Positions 6,386-12,317 of a stretch of DNA of 12,317 nucleotides are shown in pieces. A model generated the notes under the pieces. The model saw only the letters and a list, made by a program, of their open reading frames with translations, did no database searches and was not told the origin of the DNA. The translations under genes and the position numbers were made by a program. The stretch lies in contig JAGOHQ010000012.1 of assembly GCA_017996075.1 (NCBI GenBank), forward strand, positions 1-12,317, given 5' to 3'. The stretch's first letter is position 1. Each line of letters starts with the position of its first letter. Source of the stretch: Aliarcobacter sp. (GTDB taxonomy: Bacteria > Campylobacterota > Campylobacteria > Campylobacterales > Arcobacteraceae).

Positions 6386-7369
6386 TTAAGCAAAAAATCT
6401 TTTTTCTGCTTCATCTTGTAATTTAGCACCAGAATATTTAGCTCTTTGAACTAATTCCCAGAAGTATCTGTAAGTTGCTCTATCATGTAATTCACCATCA
6501 TACTGAATTGGTCCCCACTCAGCATCTTGAGCTTTGATTAAAATATTTTGTGCAGCTTCAAGCTCTGTAAAATCAGGTTTCATAGCATCAACGATTGCTT
6601 GAACTTGTGTTGGGTAAATTGACCACATTCTCATAAATCCAAACTCATTTCTTGCTCTTTCTGCATCTTTAAATGTTTGGTATGGATTTTTTAAATCTAA
6701 AGTTACATTGTGTGCTGGAATTACACAATTTTGAATAGCAGCTTGTGCAACTCTTGCTTTAGCAGCTCCAATTAATCTGTGATCAAATTGACCTGGACTT
6801 CTCATATTAATTGCTGGAATTGCACCTTGGTATCCAGAAACAAAGTCCATTAAACCAAAATCAAGTACTTGTAACCAAGGTAAAGTTGCAAGTTTCTCAA
6901 CATCTTGTAATGCACCATGAGTTTCTATTAGGATATGAATTGGAATCTCTCTTTTAATTCCAGCTTTTTTTGCAACAGCTTGAATATACTCAATTTGAGT
7001 TTTAGCATCTTCATAACAAGTTGATTTTGGAAGTGTTATATATGCTAAATTTTCTCCAGCACCACTTACTAGAATATCAACATCTTGTCTCCAATCAGGG
7101 TGTGAATGGTCGTGAATTCTTGTTCCTGCCATTTTATATGGATTTTCAGCAGAGTTTACAACTCTAACAATCATATTTGCATGTTCAACTTCTTTTCCAG
7201 TTTCAGCACCATCTTCGCAATCACAAGTAATATCAAAAACAGGTCCTAGTTTTTTTTGCATTTCAAAACCTTTTAGGATTAGCTTTTCGCTTCCCGCAAA
7301 GTGTTCACAAGTTGGAATAATTGGTAAAGATTTACCAGATTCAAATAAAGCTTCTTTTGGGTGTGTCAT
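6386..7369 (-). CDS. CitE-like CoA-ester lyase, HpcH/HpaI aldolase fold (candidate beta-methylmalyl-CoA/malyl-CoA lyase)
   Basis: A 327-residue TIM-barrel lyase of the citrate lyase beta / malyl-CoA lyase superfamily. The expected active-site residues are present: acidic D50-C-E52-D53 (the family's DLED), R84, K115 in LPKS, E149 in LIETHGAL and D175 in FGLMDFVSG. E149 and D175 match the two Mg2+ ligands. SIYPTQVQAIV (250-260) replaces the usual HPxQ, with Tyr for His. The opening IIPTCEHFAGSEKL differs from the usual RSxLFVPG start and marks a distinct subfamily that I also associate with betaproteobacteria. Substrate is inferred from the neighbouring mesaconyl-CoA hydratase: cleavage of beta-methylmalyl-CoA to glyoxylate and propionyl-CoA, or of malyl-CoA or citramalyl-CoA. 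A perfect AAGGAG sits six bases before the ATG; the leader can fold over it. Confidence 0.85.
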   Translation of the reverse strand: MTHPKEALFESGKSLPIIPTCEHFAGSEKLILKGFEMQKKLGPVFDITCDCEDGAETGKEVEHANMIVRVVNSAENPYKMAGTRIHDHSHPDWRQDVDILVSGAGENLAYITLPKSTCYEDAKTQIEYIQAVAKKAGIKREIPIHILIETHGALQDVEKLATLPWLQVLDFGLMDFVSGYQGAIPAINMRSPGQFDHRLIGAAKARVAQAAIQNCVIPAHNVTLDLKNPYQTFKDAERARNEFGFMRMWSIYPTQVQAIVDAMKPDFTELEAAQNILIKAQDAEWGPIQYDGELHDRATYRYFWELVQRAKYSGAKLQDEAEKRFFA

Positions 7370-7375
7370 AATATT

Positions 7376-7413
7376 CTCCTTAAAATTTGGTTCCCAAAAA
7401 TTTTAAGGGAACC
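7376..7413 (-). promoter_or_regulatory. Two competing hairpins that cover the ribosome binding site of the 327-aa lyase
   Basis: Hairpin A pairs GGTTCCC (7389-7395) with GGGAACC (7407-7413). Hairpin B pairs CCTTAAAATTT (7378-7388) with AAATTTTAAGG (7398-7408), 11 perfect pairs and a 9-nt loop. They share 7407-7408, and the loop of B is an arm of A, so both cannot form together. In the minus-strand RNA the 3' arm of B includes AAGG of the AAGGAG ribosome binding site (7376-7381), so B would hide the start and A would free it. This is seen in sequence; the switching is inferred. It matches no riboswitch class I know. Confidence 0.5.
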
Positions 7414-7444
7414 TTACATTGAATGACTACTTTTTAACGCAATT

Positions 7445-7469
7445 TATAAAAAATTGCTAAAAGTAGCAA
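7445..7469 (-). terminator. Terminator-like hairpin between hydratase and 327-aa lyase
   Basis: On the minus strand TTGCTA, a 4-nt loop and TAGCAA (7454-7469) are followed by TTTTTT (7448-7453). The stem is short with few GC pairs, so termination may be partial. A weak -10-like TATAAA (7443-7448, minus) sits in the same T-tract and could restart transcription for the lyase gene. Confidence 0.5.
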
Positions 7470-7479
7470 AATCCTAAAG

Positions 7480-7497
7480 GAAGCGACGAGTCGCTTC
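7480..7497 (-). terminator. GC-rich hairpin just after the hydratase stop codon
   Basis: On the minus strand GAAGCGA and TCGCTTC pair around a CTCG tetraloop, extendable by a G-U pair and flanking A/T pairs. It starts about 14 nt after the hydratase stop. It is followed by CTTTAGGATTTT, an imperfect U-tract. With the second hairpin nearby it could give partial termination or protect the 3' end of the upstream message. Confidence 0.55.
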
Positions 7498-7510
7498 TTT
7501 TCTCACTAAC

Positions 7511-8581
7511 CTATTTCTTAGTAACTTTTTTCGGGATTACAACTGTGTAATCCAAATCTAAAACTACATTTGGAAGATATTTACCATCTTCACCTTTTGC
7601 ATTTTCAATCTCTTTTGGATTTTGATTTTTAAGAGCAACAGTTCTAACTCTTAAAAGTCCAATATCCTCTCTTTTATGATCAATTTTTTCCAAAATTTCA
7701 CTATAAGCATAGATTGTATCTCCTGCATATGTTGGATTACAGTGGTTTCCACTATTTATTGCATATACCCATTGGGCATTTTGTAGCCCGTTAAATGAGA
7801 TTGCTCTTGCCATTGATATTATAATTCCACCATACATAAGTCTTTGACCCATAGGTGTACTTTTCATCATATGGTCGTTGAAATGTACTTTTGCATTGTT
7901 TTGATATAACTTTGTTGCAAGTGTATGGTCACTATTATCTATTGTTATTCCCTCAGGATGATTAAGTCTCTCACCAACTTCATAATCTTCGAAGAAATAA
8001 TCTCCACCACTAGTATCTGTATCAACACATTTTATAGTTGGAATATTAATCTTATCTAAAATTGGAGTTGCTTTTTCAAAAGTTGGAACTTCATTTATAC
8101 CACTTAAGTTTTCGTGGTCTTTTTTATGAACCATTACCCATCTTTTAAAATTTAAAACTTCATTTCCATTTTGATTTACTCCAATAGAGTGAACATATAC
8201 AACTCCACTTTTTCCATTTGAGTTCTCTTTTAATCCAATAACTTTTGAAGTCATTGATACAGTATCACCTATAAAAACTGGATTTGGGAAAGATATTTCA
8301 GCATACCCTAAATTTGCAATAGCATTTAAAGAGATATCTTGAACAGATTTTCCAAATGTTAAATGAAACATTAAAATATCATCAATTGGTCTTTTGTCAT
8401 ATCCAATTTCTTTTGCTACAACATCACTTGAGTGCAAAGAAAATCTAGAACCTGTAAAAGCGATGTATAAAGATACATCACCTTCACTTATAGTTCTAGG
8501 AAGTGGATGAACTATTTTTTGACCAATACTAAAATCTTCAAAATAGTTACCAAAGTTTATTTTGTTGCTAATTTTTGACAA
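7511..8581 (-). CDS. mch: Mesaconyl-CoA hydratase (beta-methylmalyl-CoA dehydratase), MaoC-like double hotdog
   Basis: The 356 residues match the two-hotdog mesaconyl-CoA hydratase of the Rhodobacter/Chloroflexus type over their whole length. The N-terminal half has GNYFEDFSIGQKI (11-23), PRTISEGD (28-35) and SLNAIANLGYAE (84-95). The C-terminal half has YFFEDYEVGERL, TKLYQNNAKVHFNDH (223-237, likely active-site segment) and LMYGGIIISMARAISFNGL (248-266). The family hydrates mesaconyl-C1-CoA to beta-methylmalyl-CoA, reversibly, in the cytoplasm. Length fits the family (about 340-350). The start codon is TTG at 8581, with AAGGAG five bases upstream; the next in-frame ATG is some 70 residues inside the conserved region, so TTG is needed. 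Its ribosome binding site overlaps the stop codon of the upstream fusion gene, so translation is probably coupled. Confidence 0.9.
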   Translation of the reverse strand: MSKISNKINFGNYFEDFSIGQKIVHPLPRTISEGDVSLYIAFTGSRFSLHSSDVVAKEIGYDKRPIDDILMFHLTFGKSVQDISLNAIANLGYAEISFPNPVFIGDTVSMTSKVIGLKENSNGKSGVVYVHSIGVNQNGNEVLNFKRWVMVHKKDHENLSGINEVPTFEKATPILDKINIPTIKCVDTDTSGGDYFFEDYEVGERLNHPEGITIDNSDHTLATKLYQNNAKVHFNDHMMKSTPMGQRLMYGGIIISMARAISFNGLQNAQWVYAINSGNHCNPTYAGDTIYAYSEILEKIDHKREDIGLLRVRTVALKNQNPKEIENAKGEDGKYLPNVVLDLDYTVVIPKKVTKK

Positions 8582-8590
8582 TTTTTCTCC

Positions 8591-11113
8591 TTATTTTCCA
8601 AATAGATTTTGACCTAAAGCTTTATAAGTTTCGTATAACTTAATCATCTTTCTAGCCCATGCAATTCTTGAAGAATCAACTAATCTATTGTTATGTAAAA
8701 TAACCTCTTTACCGTGTTTGTTTGCTTCTTCATATTTGTTGATCATATCTTCATAATCTTCAACTTCACTTTGTTTTGGAGTGAATATATCATTTATATA
8801 CTCAATTTGTATTGGATGTACAAGAGATTTTCCATCAAATCCTAAATTAAATGCATCTTTTGTAGAATCTTCACAAGCGAACTCATCTTTTACATCAAAA
8901 TGTGGACCATCTATTACTGTTTTTCCATAAGCTTTTGCTGCAAGTGCAATATGTGCTAAATATGTAACAATAGCTTTTGAACCTCTTTTTATATCAATTT
9001 GAAGCCTATTTGCAAGTTTATTTGAACCAACAACAACAACTTCAACTTTTGAACTAGCTGCACAAATTTCTTGAATATTTAAAACAGATAGAGGTGTTTC
9101 AATCATAATCATAAGTGTAAGATTTGGATTTACTCCCTCGATTAACTTAACAGCTTCTAAAACATCCTCTTTTGTGTCAATTTTAGAGAATAATAATGCA
9201 TCAAGTTCAATCTCTTTTGCTAAAGCTAAATCTTTTTTAAGATCTTCACTTCCTAGATTATTTACTCTTAATACTCTTTCACTCTCTCCAAATTTAGCTC
9301 CACCCTCTTTATAAATATCTTTTAAAGTCTCTCTTGCTAACTCTCTTTGGTCTTCTAAGATAGCTTCTAAATCGAAAATTAAAGTATCAGCTAAAACTGT
9401 TCTAGCTTTTTCTACATTGTGTTTGTTATATGAAGGAACCAATAACATAGATCTTCTAGCTTTATACTCAACTATCTCTTCACCTTTTGTTATTGCAAAA
9501 TATTGTTCGTGTAGATCTTTTACTAATTGTTTTCTAAGAACTTTTCCATTTTTTGTTCTTGGATAATCAGACATTATAAAAATCTCTTTAGGAGCTTTAT
9601 ATTTTGCAAGATTATTTTGAGCAAATTTTAAAATCTCAGCTTCTTTCTCTTTACTTATAGTTGAATGACCAACAACAGCAATAGCAACAATAGTTTTCTC
9701 TTTTTCAATATCAAGACCAAAAGCAACACAATCAGCTACATCTTCATGAGTTTTTACAACTCTTTCAATCTCGTGTGGACTTACTCTAAATCCAAAAGTA
9801 TTGATAATATCATCTTTTCTACCAATAAACCAGATATATCCATCTTTATCTTTTCTTGCATAATCACCTGTAAAGAAGTATCCATCATGTCTTGATTTTA
9901 AAGTTTCTTCTTCTAATTGCCAATACTCTAAGAATAATCCTGGATCATCTTCTCCAATACAAATCATTCCCTCTTCTTCAACTCCAACTTCTTCTAAAGT
10001 TTCAGGGTCTAAAAGTTTTACAATATGTCCTGGTTGTGGAAAACCTGCACTTCCTGGTCTTATAGGATTATTTTTTGAGTGAGAAATATAGTATGAACAT
10101 TCACTCATACCAATAGCTTCATAAATATCTTGTTTAAATCTATCTCTCCAAAGTCCAAGCATCTCATCACTTAAATGCTCTCCAGCACTCATACAATATC
10201 TCAAACTTGGACAATCATCAAGTTTAAAATCTGTTTTCTGAATAATTTGTCTATATATTGTTGGAACTCCAATAAATATTGTACAGTTATGTTTTTTGAT
10301 TAAATTAATCCAAGTTGATGCATCATTTGCACCTTCATATGCAATAACTGTGTGACCATTAAATAGTGGATCCATAAGTGCTGATCCTAAAACATAAGTC
10401 CAGTTAAACTTCCCAGAGTGCATGATTCTGTCGTTTTCTTTAAAATCAAACCAAAAATCTGTTGCTGGTTTTCTTCCAACAAGTGATCTATGAGAGTGTA
10501 AAACTCCTTTTGGATAACCAGTTGTCCCAGATGTATAAACTAAATATGCAGGCTCACCTGATTTTGAATTATAGTGATTTGGTGTTTTGCTTGTATTATT
10601 AAATATTTGATTTAGAGCAAATATTTCAATACCTTCTGGTTTTTTAAGACCATCAGTGCTATCAATTCCAGCAATTATTATAGTTCTTAAGTTATCAAGA
10701 TTTAATAAATATGGAACTAAATTTTCATACATAGAAGCTGATAATACTATAGCTTTTGCTTGAGAATCTTCTGCAAGATATTTAACTTCGCTACCACTTA
10801 AAAGTGTAGAAGTTGGAACTGCAATCATTCCACCTTTCATTACTCCAAAAAAAGAGATTGGATATGCAAGTGAATTTTTAAGACAAACCAATACTCTATC
10901 TCTTGGTTTTAAACCTATTTCTTGAGTAAAAAAGTTTGAAACTTGATCTGATTTAACAGCTAACTCTTTATATGTAACTTGATCAGTTCCTAGTTTATCA
11001 TCTTCAATAATCATAGCAACATTGTTCTCTTTTGCTGTACCAACCCAAGCTGATGTACAAGCAATACCTATATTTAAAAACTCAGGTATATCTAATTTTA
11101 CTGTTTGACTCAT
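8591..11113 (-). CDS. AMP-forming acyl-CoA synthetase fused to a CitE-like domain
   Basis: An 840-residue two-part enzyme. Residues 1-540 are a full adenylate-forming acyl-CoA ligase: P-loop YTSGTTGYPKG (193-203), YEAIGMSE (331-338), FTGDYARKDKDGYIWFIGRKDD (414-435) and the C-terminal PRTKNGKVLRKQL with catalytic Lys524. Residues 550-840 are a CitE-like domain: RSMLLVPSYN (554-563), DLEA (581-584), R616, K644, IET with E672, GSNKLANRL (696-704) and GKSLVHPIQI (761-770). The Mg2+-ligand Asp expected in GxNDLA is Lys699 and the last Asp of DLED is Ala584, so the lyase half may be inactive or altered. Context suggests activation of mesaconate or a related C5 acid; the substrate is not readable from sequence. 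AGGAG precedes the ATG. It is 18 nt behind the 377-aa lyase and 9 nt before the hydratase. No frameshift is needed for the fusion. Confidence 0.9.
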   Translation of the reverse strand: MSQTVKLDIPEFLNIGIACTSAWVGTAKENNVAMIIEDDKLGTDQVTYKELAVKSDQVSNFFTQEIGLKPRDRVLVCLKNSLAYPISFFGVMKGGMIAVPTSTLLSGSEVKYLAEDSQAKAIVLSASMYENLVPYLLNLDNLRTIIIAGIDSTDGLKKPEGIEIFALNQIFNNTSKTPNHYNSKSGEPAYLVYTSGTTGYPKGVLHSHRSLVGRKPATDFWFDFKENDRIMHSGKFNWTYVLGSALMDPLFNGHTVIAYEGANDASTWINLIKKHNCTIFIGVPTIYRQIIQKTDFKLDDCPSLRYCMSAGEHLSDEMLGLWRDRFKQDIYEAIGMSECSYYISHSKNNPIRPGSAGFPQPGHIVKLLDPETLEEVGVEEEGMICIGEDDPGLFLEYWQLEEETLKSRHDGYFFTGDYARKDKDGYIWFIGRKDDIINTFGFRVSPHEIERVVKTHEDVADCVAFGLDIEKEKTIVAIAVVGHSTISKEKEAEILKFAQNNLAKYKAPKEIFIMSDYPRTKNGKVLRKQLVKDLHEQYFAITKGEEIVEYKARRSMLLVPSYNKHNVEKARTVLADTLIFDLEAILEDQRELARETLKDIYKEGGAKFGESERVLRVNNLGSEDLKKDLALAKEIELDALLFSKIDTKEDVLEAVKLIEGVNPNLTLMIMIETPLSVLNIQEICAASSKVEVVVVGSNKLANRLQIDIKRGSKAIVTYLAHIALAAKAYGKTVIDGPHFDVKDEFACEDSTKDAFNLGFDGKSLVHPIQIEYINDIFTPKQSEVEDYEDMINKYEEANKHGKEVILHNNRLVDSSRIAWARKMIKLYETYKALGQNLFGK

Positions 11114-11131
11114 TTTAATCTCCTATAATTA

Positions 11132-12265
11132 TTACAATTGACCATATGGCCAGTTTTCTTTAAATGTATGCAGAGGCATTTTATTTAATACTGAAAGTGC
11201 AAATAACTCATCTTCTTTTGTTAAACTTTTTAAAGCATAAGCTCTTAAAATATTTTGTAAAGATTTACCAAACATTGGAGGATCAAGCATTTCACCTTCG
11301 TATCTAATCGCACCACTTAAAAGAGCATCAGCTTCAAGAGCTGCTTTTAAGATAGAAACATCTTTTGTAATCTCATTTGGAGATGGAGTAAATGCAACTT
11401 TACAGATATTTATATGGTTTGGAGTAATAACTTGTTTACCAGTTAATCCCATAGAACTCTCTCTTAAAGCATGAGAGTAAACATATTTACTAGCTTCATC
11501 TCCATGTAAATCTAACCATCTTCTAATATCTTTTTTCTCAACACAATTACTTGGTAGTGAGTGAGGAGTTAGCATAACTTCAACTCCACCAATTACACCT
11601 TTTCCTTTAATTCTAGCTTCTAAAGTTAGCATATCAAAGTAAGTTTCAAGCTCGTCAATCCAACCTTTAGGAGTTATTTTATATGCCATAGCTTTTGAAA
11701 AATCGTGAATTCCAAATACTATATGTTTTACAGTTGAATATTCCATTAATCTATCAGCAATTCTCAAAGATTTTGGATGCTCAACTATTGGTTGAATTGT
11801 AAGATTACTTCCAATAGAGATTAACCAAGAAGATAAATCTCTAATTTCAGCACTTCCATAAACTTCTCCAGCTTTTGCTAAAACTATTACATCAATATAT
11901 TGATGAATTTGTTTAAGCATTTTTAAATCCTCTTCATACTCTTCAGTTCTAAATGGATTTATTCTAATAGCTATTTGAAAATCTCTAGGAGGAAATTTTG
12001 GTAACTCTTGAATTAAAAGCTCTCTACTCATAGCTTTTTGTCTACATCCATCTTCTAAGTCAAATAAAACTGTATGCGCTCTTGTATTATAAGCGTGTTT
12101 TTGAAGTCTTAATTTCGCTTGTTCTATACTCTCATAAGAACCATCTAGCGGGTTAAACTTTATAGGGGGATAATAAATTTGAATCCCTGGCCAATAACCA
12201 CCAAGAACTGGAGTTAAATCATCTTTTGCTGTAAGTTTTGATAAATCTATCGCAGAAGTCATCAT
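11132..12265 (-). CDS. CitE-like CoA-ester lyase, HpcH/HpaI aldolase fold (long form)
   Basis: First gene of the operon visible here, 377 residues. The superfamily residues are intact: D69-L-E71-D72 in VLFDLEDGCRQKA, R101 in RINP, K131 in LAKAGE, E162 in IQPIVEHP and D188 in VFGIHDFSKAM. GLTGKQVITPNHI (273-285) stands in for the usual GKxxIHPxQ. E162 and D188 are the expected Mg2+ ligands. It is longer than usual (about 290-320) because of an N-terminal extension (GGYWPGIQIYYPPIKFNPLDGSYES region, 22-46) and an insertion near 195-250. It likely makes or breaks a C-C bond between an acyl-CoA and an oxo-acid such as glyoxylate; which of the cluster's lyases handles which CoA ester is unknown. 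AAAGG lies eight bases before the first of two ATGs (12265). Only 52 bases of upstream DNA are visible, with no clear promoter, so more operon genes may lie outside. Confidence 0.85.
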   Translation of the reverse strand: MMTSAIDLSKLTAKDDLTPVLGGYWPGIQIYYPPIKFNPLDGSYESIEQAKLRLQKHAYNTRAHTVLFDLEDGCRQKAMSRELLIQELPKFPPRDFQIAIRINPFRTEEYEEDLKMLKQIHQYIDVIVLAKAGEVYGSAEIRDLSSWLISIGSNLTIQPIVEHPKSLRIADRLMEYSTVKHIVFGIHDFSKAMAYKITPKGWIDELETYFDMLTLEARIKGKGVIGGVEVMLTPHSLPSNCVEKKDIRRWLDLHGDEASKYVYSHALRESSMGLTGKQVITPNHINICKVAFTPSPNEITKDVSILKAALEADALLSGAIRYEGEMLDPPMFGKSLQNILRAYALKSLTKEDELFALSVLNKMPLHTFKENWPYGQL

Positions 12266-12317
12266 ATTTTCAACCTTTCTTTAAATTTCTTTTTATTTTT
12301 TACGAAATGTAATTATT

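Noticed and set aside
6386-7369. Naming the 327-aa protein as citrate lyase beta subunit (citE)
   Set aside because: No citrate lyase alpha, ACP or accessory genes are nearby, and the hydratase neighbour points to malyl-CoA-type lyases instead.
7511-8581. Itaconyl-CoA hydratase (itaconate degradation) as the hydratase role
   Set aside because: Those are shorter MaoC proteins; this two-hotdog protein matches mesaconyl-CoA hydratases along its length. An itaconate role for the wider cluster is not fully excluded.
9665-9895. Open frame of 76 codons on the plus strand
   Set aside because: It is antisense to the conserved C-terminal part of the ligase domain, and its Ser/Asn/Ile-rich translation shows no motif.
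1-12317. CRISPR array, tRNA, IS element or phage genes
   Set aside because: No regularly spaced repeats, cloverleaf sequences, transposase motifs or terminal repeats were seen on either strand.

Overview
The window is AT-rich DNA with Campylobacterota character, most likely from an Arcobacter-group organism. I base this on codon use, on the chemoreceptor hairpin wording ([18 protein letters not shown]), on a soluble MCP paired with an Aer-like PAS protein, and on a Campylobacterota-type DUF5718 gene. The genus is inferred from style, not from a marker gene.

Left part (1-2660), signalling. Read on the minus strand: a soluble methyl-accepting chemotaxis protein, a tightly coupled single-domain Aer-like PAS protein, then after 72 nt the start of a response regulator that leaves the window. 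This looks like a bipartite redox or energy-taxis receptor, comparable in layout to CetA/CetB of Campylobacter but without a membrane anchor. Upstream lies the decayed ATPase half of a sensor histidine kinase. The MCP has a clear sigma70-type promoter with a 21-bp dyad over its -10 box.

Middle (2659-4690). A plus-strand hemerythrin-PAS (DUF438-type) protein sits behind a 21-bp palindrome and ends in a 26-bp palindromic hairpin. A convergent DUF5718 gene, which looks distantly like fumarylacetoacetate hydrolase, follows.

Right part (4690-12317), carbon metabolism, all on the minus strand. In transcription order: a CitE-like lyase (377 aa), a fusion of an AMP-forming acyl-CoA synthetase with a CitE-like domain (840 aa), a two-hotdog mesaconyl-CoA hydratase (356 aa, TTG start), a second free-standing CitE-like lyase (327 aa), and a class I fumarase (499 aa). 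Together they can encode activation of a C5-dicarboxylate such as mesaconate, hydration of mesaconyl-CoA to beta-methylmalyl-CoA, and cleavage to glyoxylate and propionyl-CoA, or the reverse. The adjacent fumarase belongs to a class that can also hydrate mesaconate to citramalate. The operon is punctuated: the first three genes are tightly packed, then come terminator-like hairpins and a leader that can hide the ribosome binding site of the second lyase. Next is a strong terminator, then a separate fumarase promoter overlapped by an 11-bp inverted repeat.

The most unusual points are the ligase-lyase fusion whose lyase half has lost the metal-binding Asp, the three divergent CitE-like modules in one cluster, and the possible RNA switch in front of the 327-aa lyase. 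No tRNA, rRNA, IS element, CRISPR array or phage gene was seen.
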